DNA of 50,056 nucleotides from Flavobacteriales bacterium (lineage in GTDB: Bacteria; Bacteroidota; Bacteroidia; Flavobacteriales; UA16). Made by a program: the position numbers and the translations under genes. Position 1 is the stretch's first letter. Every line of letters begins with the position of its first letter. Below the pieces are notes generated by a model. That model ran no database searches and was not told the origin of the DNA. It worked only from the letters and a program-made list of their open reading frames with translations. Positions 33,701 through 40,303 of this stretch are shown here, piece after piece. The stretch spans positions 1 through 50,056 of the forward strand of contig JAOIQU010000008.1 of NCBI GenBank assembly GCA_028141885.1. Reading direction: 5' to 3'.

Positions 33701-35419
33701 TCTAAGGTGAACATCTACTCTGCAGACACGCTCTGTGGCGGTGGAAGCACGACTGTGCCCCCAGCTGATGCTTGTGGTGACAGCCTCGTGACCGTGACCT
33801 ACTCTGTTGGAGGCGGTGATTGGGACGGCGAAATCACTTGGCAGCTCACTGATGAAGGTGGCCAACCAGTTTTGGGTGGAGGCGCTCCAATGAGCGGAAG
33901 CGCATGCTTGCCAGCTGGTGAGTACACCTTGATCATGAACGACTCTTACGGTGACGGTTGGAACGGTGCCATTGCAACGTTCAACGACGGTTTGGGTGAT
34001 GTCTTGGGCTTCGGTGCCTTGGCAGAAGGTGCCAGCGGTACAGCAGCAGTTACTGTTGCACCGTACAGCATGGATCCAATCTTCGTTGCGGGTGACTTCA
34101 CTTGCATTGCGTCTGCGAACTCTTCGGATGGCAACGGCATCTGTACGTTGTTCGACGCTGACGACGTGAACCTCGAGTTCGTTTCTGAGGTTGGCTTGTT
34201 GTACTACGTGTACGTCGGCGCCCAGGATACGGATGGCAACCCTCTCACGGACGATAACGGTGCATTCGACCTCGATTTCACTTGCGCTCCTGTTGTGGAA
34301 GGATGTACTCAGTCTGGAGCTTGCAACTACAACCCCGATGCCAACGTCGACGACGGTTCTTGCGAAATCTTTAGCTGCGTGTGCCCAGACAGCACAGGCA
34401 ACGCTCTCCAGTTCTACATGTACGACTCATTCGGTGACGGATGGAACAGTGCGGCCTACGTGATCACGGACTTGAACGGCGACGAAGTTGCTTCAGGCAA
34501 CTTGGACGACGCACTTGTCTCCGTGGATCAAGACAACTTCGCTGGACCTGAAAATGGTTTCGACCTGTTCTGCTTGGCCGACGGTTGCTACATCATCACG
34601 GTTGACGGTGGTTTCTACCCAAGCGAGGTGTCATGGGAGTTGCTCGACGCGGATGGAAACATCCTTGCGGCAGGCGGTCCAACTGACGGCATCACTGTTT
34701 CTCTCGGAGGCGCAGTTTGCGGTTGCACTGATGCAGGAGCTTGTAACTACGACGAAACGGCCACGGATGAGGACGGCTCTTGTGAGTACGAGTCGTGCGG
34801 TGGTTGTACCGACAACACTGCATGCAACTATGATGCTGCTGCAATCATTGACGACGGCTCATGCTGCTACGAAAACTGCGTGAGTGTCAACATGAGCGAC
34901 AGCTTCGGTGACGGTTGGAACGATGCGATTTACACCCTCACTGATGTGAACGGAACTGAGATTGGTACCGGAACCATCGACGCTGGAAGTAATGCCATTG
35001 ATTCTTACTGCTTGGCTGACGGCTGCTACATCATCACAGTTACAGAAGGCTTATGGCCAGGAGAAATCTCTTGGAGCATTTCTGGTGCGTTCGGTGGATT
35101 CGTCGAGGGTGGTGCTGGTGAGTCAGTGACCTTCAACGTTGGTTCTGGTGACCAGTGCATTGTGGGTTGTGACATCGCTTGCGCTTGCAACTACAACGAA
35201 AACACCAACATCTCTGATGTCACTTTGTGTGTCTTCGATGGATGCAGCGGTTGTACGTACGAGGGTTCTGAACTCTACGATCCAAACGCAATCGTGGACG
35301 ACGGTTCTTGCACATTCGACTTTGCAAACCCATGTCCTGCTGACTTGAACGGCGACGGCTCGGTCTCTACGGCTGACTTGCTCGAGTTCTTGACTGCATT
35401 CGGACAGATCTGCGAATAA
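30704..35419 (+). CDS. Giant secreted Cys/Asp-rich repeat protein with dockerin-like C-terminus
   Basis: A protein of 1,571 aa, or 1,568 aa from the second ATG at 30713, which directly begins a signal peptide (MYTKLATALGAFALLFSTGAWGQ). It is built from four interleaved modules: 13 copies (ten good, three degenerate) of a 21-residue motif, GCTDxxAxNYNxxAxxDDGSC; seven copies of a DSFGDGWN turn; six copies of a YPGEISWxL beta segment; and three PANDDCxxA domains. The C-terminus has one calcium-loop-like motif, DLNGDGSVSTADLLEFL, between two Cys, and no T9SS sorting domain. Enzyme motifs are absent. A calcium-stabilised, disulfide-rich surface or matrix protein is the likely role. A strong terminator follows. 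Confidence 0.85.
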   Translation: MFNMYTKLATALGAFALLFSTGAWGQCAEGEVAVSYEITAGSYPSEISWQLNDAAGNNLFADGGAINPGWSGESGTWCLVPGDYTFIGTDSYGDGWNFATASFSVSGNLIANFDLTTDECTGGLGLNPGCTEAITFTVSSDVPGCTDATAGNYNADATVDDGSCCFDNIVTINLFDQFSDGWTFGGVWGGIVINGDSTEFVGGGALSFDVCLPDTCLNAEINIPTYGGEGSWNVTQDGIILNSGSGSGGDFSGTFFIYAGSGDCVVYGCSNTSACNYNPLANLDDGSCDFVSCAGCTDPTACNYDDTATLDDASCDYSCIGCLDVNALNYCGTCTIDDPAACLYCPGIQYNFSIFDSFGDGICCSYGEGSYSVTLDGEVVASGGDFGTSETTGFCAEDSLACVVVSLVTDAYPGETSWELSNAITGEVILSGNGTDGSFATADCVGGCNDAGACNYDATADIDDGTCDYSCLGCTDSAAANYNPEATVDSGDCVYCDPGTFILTVDMADSFGDGWNGAGYGIFGDAGTIYEGSLDSAFTGDGLTSGTDLICLAPGCYSFQTTSGAAPGEISVTLSDEFGTVYGTIGGGETYGVDFTLTGQCDISGCTNTAANNFNPSASIDDGSCEVPPANDDVANAEALACGLSAAGTLQYANDNEDLAGLEYGNLLLGGSGVWYVINSDANQQITLSTGDTPDNVGADTDYANNTAISIFTQDMDGNLSCIATNDDGFDVGFHSAITWTASTGEDYYARVEGTGGNEFVISASCNPDQADSPANDDCSGAISQVSGEMFTGNLCGANAEEIFLSWEGTGTPYAVWFTFNSGDYDTFDFTATNLSNESIGFAMLLGNTCDDVSQFVGGVVTGTIGGSVESFLPELEPNSDYYFVIWTDDQSTCGDFEFTTTGIILGCTDTAANNYNMDANQDDGSCDFDGVTPANDECSGAIALECNTVTTGSTGGSTATGAPNGVANCEAAPGAGVWYSFVGDGSLHTVSTCGSAIDSKVNIYSADTLCGGGSTTVPPADACGDSLVTVTYSVGGGDWDGEITWQLTDEGGQPVLGGGAPMSGSACLPAGEYTLIMNDSYGDGWNGAIATFNDGLGDVLGFGALAEGASGTAAVTVAPYSMDPIFVAGDFTCIASANSSDGNGICTLFDADDVNLEFVSEVGLLYYVYVGAQDTDGNPLTDDNGAFDLDFTCAPVVEGCTQSGACNYNPDANVDDGSCEIFSCVCPDSTGNALQFYMYDSFGDGWNSAAYVITDLNGDEVASGNLDDALVSVDQDNFAGPENGFDLFCLADGCYIITVDGGFYPSEVSWELLDADGNILAAGGPTDGITVSLGGAVCGCTDAGACNYDETATDEDGSCEYESCGGCTDNTACNYDAAAIIDDGSCCYENCVSVNMSDSFGDGWNDAIYTLTDVNGTEIGTGTIDAGSNAIDSYCLADGCYIITVTEGLWPGEISWSISGAFGGFVEGGAGESVTFNVGSGDQCIVGCDIACACNYNENTNISDVTLCVFDGCSGCTYEGSELYDPNAIVDDGSCTFDFANPCPADLNGDGSVSTADLLEFLTAFGQICE
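31133..35312 (+). repeat. Thirteen Cys-bounded DDGSC repeats
   Basis: The repeats begin GC(T/S/N) and end DDGSC, usually with NYN in the centre, for example GCTDTAANNYNMDANQDDGSC shortened by position here to its key residues G1, C2, N10-Y11, D17-D18 and C21. They are separated by beta-rich modules of 60-170 residues rather than being tandem. The DNA copies differ, so this is old protein-level duplication. Spaced Asp residues suggest calcium binding and the paired Cys a disulfide. Confidence 0.75.
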
Positions 35420-35440
35420 TCGAAGTCTAGACTTGAAAGA

Positions 35441-35472
35441 AAGGCCCGGCGCAAGCCGGGCCTTTTTGTTTC
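35441..35472 (+). terminator. Rho-independent terminator of the giant repeat gene
   Basis: A perfect 10-bp stem AAGGCCCGGC / GCCGGGCCTT with a GCAA loop is followed by TTTTTGTTTC, 21 bp after the stop codon. The next gene starts 10 bp past the tract. Confidence 0.9.
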
Positions 35473-35481
35473 TTTACGGGC

Positions 35482-36273
35482 ATGAATACGATTCTCATCA
35501 CTGGCGCGGGAACGGGCATTGGTGCAGCCACAGCAAGACAATTGGCACTGCACGAGGGCGCACGATTGATTTTGGCGGGACGGCGATTGGGGCCGTTGGA
35601 AGAGGTGAAGGATTCCTTGCCGGGAAGTGAAGAGCATGTCGTGGTTTCACTCGACATCGGCAATGCTCAGGACTTGGTGGATTGGTTGGACAGCAGCCAG
35701 GCCGCGCTGGATCGTCATCCATTGGTGGGGGTATTTGCCAACGCGGGGGTGGGGGGACCCAATGAATTTGGAGCGCAGGACCGTTGGGATGAAATCATTC
35801 GCATCAATTTGACTGGCACGTACAATACCTTGATGGCATGCAAACCTCATTTGGATGCAGCGCCTGGCATCAAGCATGCTTTGGTGACGAGCAGTGTGCT
35901 GGCGCGATTTGGGGTGCCGGGACAGACGGCTTATGTCGCAAGCAAAACGGGCTTGCTCGGGCTGGTGCGATCGTTGGCGGTGGAATGGTCGGCCGAGGGC
36001 ATCATGGTGAATGCCCTTTGTCCAGGATGGGTAGAAACTGAAATGGCCCAGGCCAGCATTCAAGGGATGGCGGACGCCCAAGGCATTTCCTACGAAGCTT
36101 CAAAGGCCCAGCAGGAGGCCTTGTTGCCTGCAGGTCGGGTAAGCACGCCTCAAGAGATGGCGCAGTGGGTGGATTTTCTGTTTTCCGGTCTTGCGGAAGG
36201 GGATTCGCGCTCGCGCCTGGCGACATTCACGGGACAAGCGTTGGATGTGAACAGCGGGTCTTGGATGGGGTGA
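35482..36273 (+). CDS. SDR-family NAD(P)-dependent oxidoreductase
   Basis: A 263-aa classical short-chain dehydrogenase. The cofactor motif is TGAGTGIG (residues 7-14), followed by the NAG motif FANAG, the active-site Ser in TSSVLA and YVASK (Tyr and Lys of the catalytic tetrad), and the PGWVETE loop. It probably reduces or oxidises a hydroxyl or keto group; substrate cannot be assigned. The start ATG lies just after the terminator of the repeat gene, leaving only 10 bp for a promoter, which suggests transcription starts within or upstream of the terminator. Confidence 0.93.
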   Translation: MNTILITGAGTGIGAATARQLALHEGARLILAGRRLGPLEEVKDSLPGSEEHVVVSLDIGNAQDLVDWLDSSQAALDRHPLVGVFANAGVGGPNEFGAQDRWDEIIRINLTGTYNTLMACKPHLDAAPGIKHALVTSSVLARFGVPGQTAYVASKTGLLGLVRSLAVEWSAEGIMVNALCPGWVETEMAQASIQGMADAQGISYEASKAQQEALLPAGRVSTPQEMAQWVDFLFSGLAEGDSRSRLATFTGQALDVNSGSWMG

Positions 36274-36312
36274 GCCAGGTGCCGAAGCGTCGCAGACCAC
36301 AGAGGCGCGGAC

Positions 36313-36320
36313 TACCTTTG
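36313..36320 (+). promoter_or_regulatory. Bacteroidota -7 box for the nitroreductase gene
   Basis: TACCTTTG is a perfect TAnnTTTG, 4 nt (CATC) before the ATG at 36325. A -33 TTG at the usual spacing is lacking. The geometry predicts an mRNA that starts at or next to the ATG. Confidence 0.5.
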
Positions 36321-36324
36321 CATC

Positions 36325-36951
36325 ATGAGACACAACCTCAGTGACATCACGGCGCTCATCAAGGACCGCCGTTCTTTTGCGCCTGAACAGCATTCAGCAC
36401 GCAAGGTGCATCGCGATGTGGTGGAAGAAATTTTGCGTGCTGGGATTTGGGCACCGACGCACGGCATGACGCAGCCATGGCGTTTCACGGTGTTTCAAGA
36501 AGAGGGGTTGGAAGCGTTGCGTGTGGGGATGCCCTTGTGGTACACAAAGGCCATGGAAGGCGGTGTCGTCAGTGAAGCCAAGTTGACCAAGTTGCGCCAT
36601 CGCTTAGATACGTGTAATTGTGTGGTTGGCATCGGCATGGTGCCTGACGTGAATGGCCGAGTCAGTCAAGAGGATGAAGAGTGGGCGGTTGCCTCCGCTG
36701 TGCAGAACATGCACCTCATGTGCACGGCCTACGGTTTGGGCGCGAAGTGGACCACCCCTTCTTTCATGAAGTTGCCAGAGGTCAAAGCCGAGTTCGGATT
36801 GCCTGAAGAGGGCAAAGTCATGGGCTTGTTTTTTGTGGGATATCCTGACCGTGAATGGCCGGAGTCGCACCGTTGGCCTCTCGAGTTTGTGACGCGCTGG
36901 AAGACCGACTCCGACACAGTTGTTCAGCACGAACGCAAGCCCACAGTTTGA
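36325..36951 (+). CDS. Nitroreductase-family FMN-dependent oxidoreductase
   Basis: A 208-aa flavin enzyme. IKDRRSFAPE near the start, APTHGMTQPWRF (the FMN-binding and dimer segment), ASAVQNMHLMCTAYGLGAKW and the late VGYPDREWPE are hallmarks of the nitroreductase family. Such enzymes reduce nitro, quinone or enone groups with NAD(P)H. The real substrate is unknown. The stop overlaps the next ATG by one base, so the two are co-translated. Confidence 0.93.
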   Translation: MRHNLSDITALIKDRRSFAPEQHSARKVHRDVVEEILRAGIWAPTHGMTQPWRFTVFQEEGLEALRVGMPLWYTKAMEGGVVSEAKLTKLRHRLDTCNCVVGIGMVPDVNGRVSQEDEEWAVASAVQNMHLMCTAYGLGAKWTTPSFMKLPEVKAEFGLPEEGKVMGLFFVGYPDREWPESHRWPLEFVTRWKTDSDTVVQHERKPTV

Positions 36952-37961
36952 TGAGGTGGGTCAACCACTACACGCACCCTGGGGACACGCGATACCACGT
37001 GTTTGTCTTTCGTGAACCGCATTGCGCCGATCGTTTTGAGGCGCGTTGTGTCGAGGAGGGCATTGCCTTCGAGCGTCACGAGGAGGGAGGAGAGGTGATG
37101 TTTGGTGTGGCCAAGACGTCATTCACCGAAGCGCTCCGGGCGAACCACTTGGTGTATGCGGAGTTCCGCTCCCATTTCATTCCTCACCAGGGCTGGAGAT
37201 GGGGTTTACTCGTGTTCACCGCCGCTGTGCTGGGGCTCGCCTTGATGGGGTGGTTGACGTCAACCACGGCGCACGGTCAAGTGGAGGCAGGGTTGCCGTG
37301 GGAGCTTGATGTGCTCGCGCGTATGCACGTTCCTGTAGGCACATTGGGCATGGAAGCAACTCAAGTGGAAGATCAAGGCATCGATGCGGTATGGTCGCCT
37401 CGTGTCGGATCGGATTTGGGATTGCGCATCCACCGACGATTGAAGGATGGCTGGACGTTGGGGGGAGGGGTGGAGTGGATTCGCCGAGAACACGACATTG
37501 TGGTGGCCTACAACAACGATTCGTTGGGTTTGAACGCACTGGACACCTTGCCACGGATGCGCAGTTTGGCCTATCGCATTCCCATGCTTGGCGGCATTCG
37601 GATCCCTCTTGGATGGAACGACCTCGAAGTGCAATCGAGCTTCGGGGTTGCCATTGAATGGAAGACGAGCGAGACCGTGGTGAGCCAGTTGGTCCAAACC
37701 GAGGGACAGGACCACGTTGTCCAAGCGTATCAAGGCCGAACGCGCTATGCGGCACTGCCCATCGTTGCGGAAATCGGCATCCAACGTCGGGCCAAGACGA
37801 AGCAAGCAGGCTGGTACCTGGGGTGGCATTGGTCTAGCCCCGTAGGTCGAAGTGCTTGGGCCGAAAACACTTGGGCTTCGGGCTCGACGGCCGGCGTGGC
37901 TCGCAATTATTTGAACATGGTGAACACGGGCCTCGATGTCCGTTTGGTGTTGCCAGAATGA
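36951..37961 (+). CDS. Fusion of a small cytosolic domain, TM segment and barrel-like domain
   Basis: A 336-aa protein with three parts: residues 1-80, a soluble domain (YHVFVFREPHCADRFEARC ... AKTSFTEALRANHLVY) resembling small Bacteroidota proteins that normally end after a TM; residues 85-103, one hydrophobic helix; residues 111-336, amphipathic beta strands (WTLGGGVEWIRREHD, LAYRIPMLGGIRIPLG, GWYLGWHWSS) typical of a small outer-membrane barrel. The stretch TTAHGQ after the helix looks like a signal-peptidase site. The frame is continuous and no stop separates the parts. Either it is a true fusion whose helix serves as a signal, or an unusual start inside the helix makes the barrel alone. 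Confidence 0.65.
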   Translation: MRWVNHYTHPGDTRYHVFVFREPHCADRFEARCVEEGIAFERHEEGGEVMFGVAKTSFTEALRANHLVYAEFRSHFIPHQGWRWGLLVFTAAVLGLALMGWLTSTTAHGQVEAGLPWELDVLARMHVPVGTLGMEATQVEDQGIDAVWSPRVGSDLGLRIHRRLKDGWTLGGGVEWIRREHDIVVAYNNDSLGLNALDTLPRMRSLAYRIPMLGGIRIPLGWNDLEVQSSFGVAIEWKTSETVVSQLVQTEGQDHVVQAYQGRTRYAALPIVAEIGIQRRAKTKQAGWYLGWHWSSPVGRSAWAENTWASGSTAGVARNYLNMVNTGLDVRLVLPE

Positions 37962-37962
37962 A

Positions 37963-37988
37963 AAAAGGCCCACCGAAGTGGGCCTTTT
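37963..37988. terminator. Bidirectional terminator between convergent genes
   Basis: AAAAGGCCCAC and GTGGGCCTTTT form an 11-bp stem with a CGAA loop. The A- and T-runs let it end transcripts of both the fusion gene (plus) and yceI (minus). Confidence 0.9.
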
Positions 37989-38012
37989 CGCATTCAATCC
38001 GGGTTGATGCAA

Positions 38013-38618
38013 TCACATGGCCTTGGCCACGAGGTTGAATCCTACGGTGAAGTTGTCGTGAATGAGGTTGTCGCCGAGGTTTTCGAAGAACGACCCCGAT
38101 CCGTATTTGACGTCGAATTCAGCGCGGTTGAGGATCGCAGAACCTTCAATGGTGTAGGCATCTCCGGTGTTGGTCACTTTCGCGTCAAACGTCACACTCT
38201 TGGTGATCCCGCGAATGGTGAAATCGCCGGTTACGGTGTGTGTCGCGTCGCCTGAAGCATCTTTCAATGGCATCATGTTGCGGAGCGTGAACGAGCTCGT
38301 TTTGTGCTCTGAGACGTTGAAGAATTCATCGCTGTTGAGGTGACCCACAAGCTTGTCGCCCCATTCGCCTTCCAAATCTGTGCATGCAATGGTTTGCATG
38401 TCGACAATGACGTTTGCCGAGGTGAGGCTGCCATCGGTGACAGACAAGTACCCGTTGGCCAAATTGACGGTGCCCATGTGCTCGCCTGTGACTTTCGTCG
38501 CATGCCATGTCACGGAGGAGGCAGCTGCATCCACTTTATATCGCGTGGTGCCGTCGTTGGAGGCAAATGCCGTCAAGGTCAGTGCCATGGTGGCACAAAG
38601 GGTCATGAATGTGTTCAT
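38013..38618 (-). CDS. YceI-family periplasmic protein
   Basis: A 201-aa protein with a signal peptide (MNTFMTLCATMALTLTAFA) and the YceI lipocalin-like beta barrel: YKVDAAASSVTWHATK, GTVNLANGYLSV, KLVGHLNSDEFFNVSEHK and TVTGDFTIRGITKSV. The family binds isoprenoid or amphiphilic molecules in the periplasm; the physiological ligand here is unknown. The gene begins 25 bp after marR and is probably controlled by it. Confidence 0.92.
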   Translation of the reverse strand: MNTFMTLCATMALTLTAFASNDGTTRYKVDAAASSVTWHATKVTGEHMGTVNLANGYLSVTDGSLTSANVIVDMQTIACTDLEGEWGDKLVGHLNSDEFFNVSEHKTSSFTLRNMMPLKDASGDATHTVTGDFTIRGITKSVTFDAKVTNTGDAYTIEGSAILNRAEFDVKYGSGSFFENLGDNLIHDNFTVGFNLVAKAM

Positions 38619-38643
38619 GGTTAGGGGATGTTTGATGTGTTTG

Positions 38644-39105
38644 TCAGTGTTGTTGTTCGTTCCAGCGGTCGAGGACCTCGATTGCCGCCAGTGCGTCTTC
38701 TTGGGACCAAGCGTCCTCCAAAGAAGACATTTCTCGATCCATGATGTTCTTCAACGCTTCGGTGAGTTGTTGGCCTGATGCGGTCAAAACGATGTCCACG
38801 CGTCGTCGGTCGGCAGGACAGGCTTCCCGTTGCACCAATCCTTTGTCGAGCAGTTTGTCGACCAGGCGAGAGGTGTTGCTGTTTTTATCAATCATCCGAT
38901 TGCTGATGTCCCGCAAGGCGATGGGCTTCCCTTTCTGGCCACGAAGGATGCGCAGGATGTTGAATTGTTCGGGCGTGATGCCGTGCGGCTTGAGCAGCAT
39001 GCGGTGCTTACTCAGGAGACCACTGGCCGTGTGCAGGACAGTCAGGACGAGCTGTTCTTGTGGAGAGGCAAATGAGGCCATTTGCAGAGCTTCTGACGTC
39101 TTCAT
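38644..39105 (-). CDS. MarR-family transcriptional regulator
   Basis: A 153-aa winged-helix repressor. The helix-turn-helix region is ITPEQFNILRILRGQKGKPI followed by RDISNRMIDKNSNTSRLVDKL, and the wing has REACPADRRRVDIVLTASG; these fit MarR proteins. It is transcribed with yceI, a pair common in Bacteroidota, and its own promoter is overlapped by two palindromes, so it probably represses itself and yceI. The inducing ligand is unknown. A second in-frame ATG at 39081 becomes relevant if the transcript starts at the first ATG. Confidence 0.93.
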   Translation of the reverse strand: MKTSEALQMASFASPQEQLVLTVLHTASGLLSKHRMLLKPHGITPEQFNILRILRGQKGKPIALRDISNRMIDKNSNTSRLVDKLLDKGLVQREACPADRRRVDIVLTASGQQLTEALKNIMDREMSSLEDAWSQEDALAAIEVLDRWNEQQH

Positions 39106-39109
39106 GAAG

Positions 39110-39139
39110 CAAATGTATAGACATTTGATGTATATACAA
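39110..39139 (-). promoter_or_regulatory. marR promoter with two overlapping palindromic operators
   Basis: On the minus strand TTG (39139-39137), 19 bp, then TACATTTG (39117-39110) match the Bacteroidota -33/-7 consensus; the -7 box ends 4 nt before the ATG. The palindrome AAATGTATAGACATTT (39111-39126; 6-bp perfect arms) covers the -7 box, and the perfect palindrome TGTATATACA (39129-39138) covers the -33 region. ATGTATA recurs 15 bp apart. Confidence 0.65.
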
Positions 39140-39152
39140 TAAAAAGAATGCG

Positions 39153-39174
39153 AAAAAGGGGCCGAAGCCCCTTT
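39153..39174 (-). terminator. Terminator of the outer-membrane protein gene
   Basis: On the minus strand a GGGGC/GCCCC stem extended by A-T pairs, with a TTCG loop, ends in TTTTT, 16 bp after the stop of the gene at 39190. Confidence 0.8.
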
Positions 39175-39189
39175 CCCTGTAAGCTGTTC

Positions 39190-39801
39190 TTAGAATTGGT
39201 AGCCAAAGGCAATGTTCAAGCGAAGGTTGATTCCGCCCGATGGGATGTCGTACGACTTTCCTGTGTTGTTGCCGACTGCGTTGGTGTTGGCAAGCGACAA
39301 GCCAAGTCCGCTGTAGAAGTCCACGCTGAAGTGGTCGCCAAAGGGTTTGTGTGTTCCCAGCTGCATGCCAAAAATGGATTTGGTTGCTGACACTTCATAG
39401 CTGTCGTCGGCTGGATCCAAACCTTCATCTGTCAAATCAGTCCAGATGTCTTCAGACCAATCCGAGGTCCAATTGGAGATGCGGTTTGAATTGTACAGCC
39501 CAAAAAAGAATCCATTCATTGCGCCGTCGTCCTTGCCGTACCAGCGGATCTCTGGATCGATGGCGATGCCTCCTGCACCATCTTCAGATGGAAAGGCCAA
39601 CGCGCCGATGATGGGTCCAGAAATGACGGGCGCCACACCCAAGCTGACAGTCGCATTGCCCCACGCGTTGTATTCGTAGTGGACCATGGCCAATTGGCCT
39701 TTGAGGATTGTGACTGGCGTGACTTTGACAGCAGATTTGCTCTGTCCAAAAGAGGTGCCTGCGACCATCAAAGCGCAACCGAGGAGTAAGATGTTTTTCA
39801 T
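39190..39801 (-). CDS. Small outer-membrane beta-barrel protein
   Basis: A 203-aa precursor with a signal peptide (MKNILLLGCALMVAGTSFGQ). The mature part has alternating hydrophobic strands and ends in NIAFGYQF, an aromatic C-terminus typical of outer-membrane barrels. Segments such as SVDFYSGLGLSLA and GGINLRLNIAFGYQF resemble DUF3575-like proteins. The function is unknown. The ATG at 39801 is chosen because it begins the signal peptide; the longer frame runs into yqeY. It lies 46 bp after yqeY. Confidence 0.7.
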   Translation of the reverse strand: MKNILLLGCALMVAGTSFGQSKSAVKVTPVTILKGQLAMVHYEYNAWGNATVSLGVAPVISGPIIGALAFPSEDGAGGIAIDPEIRWYGKDDGAMNGFFFGLYNSNRISNWTSDWSEDIWTDLTDEGLDPADDSYEVSATKSIFGMQLGTHKPFGDHFSVDFYSGLGLSLANTNAVGNNTGKSYDIPSGGINLRLNIAFGYQF

Positions 39802-39847
39802 GAGAATTGGAAAATGATTGTGGTCATGGTTTTGATTCCCGACAAGT

Positions 39848-40303
39848 TCAACTGGACAAGGCATTCCTCACAAATGAGGCGATCACCTTGCCGTCCGCTT
39901 GTCCAGCCATGGCTTTGGATGCCATGCCCATGACTTTGCCCATGTCGGCCATGGAAGAGGCTCCTGTCTGAGCAATGATTTCCGCAACTCTGGCTTTGAT
40001 TTCCTCTTCAGACAGCGCAGCGGGAAGGAACTCTTGGATGACCGCGGCTTGTGCTTCTTCCTCGGCAGCCAGGTCAGCGCGCCCTTGCTCGTGGTACAGC
40101 GCCGCGGTTTCCTTTCGCTGTTTGAGCAGTTTGCTTAGGATGGACATGGTGACGGCGTCGTCTACGGTGTCCCCAGCGCCTTCTTTGGTCGCCTCGAGCA
40201 TGATCTTGCTTTTGATGTCCCGCAATGCGGAAAGCCGATCGCGATCCTTGGCGCGCATGGCATCCTTGATGCCATCGGAAATGGAGTTGGCCAAGTTGCC
40301 CAT
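39848..40303 (-). CDS. GatB/YqeY domain protein
   Basis: A 151-aa helical protein of the GatB/YqeY family, related to the C-terminal tRNA-binding domain of the amidotransferase subunit GatB. The typical RLSALRDIKSKI, DAVTMSILSKLLKQRKE and EFLPAALSEEEI segments are present. Its role is not established. The ATG overlaps the ftsZ stop by one base (TGATG), so it is coupled to the division cluster. Confidence 0.9.
   Translation of the reverse strand: MGNLANSISDGIKDAMRAKDRDRLSALRDIKSKIMLEATKEGAGDTVDDAVTMSILSKLLKQRKETAALYHEQGRADLAAEEEAQAAVIQEFLPAALSEEEIKARVAEIIAQTGASSMADMGKVMGMASKAMAGQADGKVIASFVRNALSS

Noticed and set aside
31133..35312. Possible CRISPR-like or tandem DNA repeat array
   Set aside because: The repeats are protein-level motifs with diverged nucleotides and unequal spacing inside one reading frame, so it is a repeat protein.
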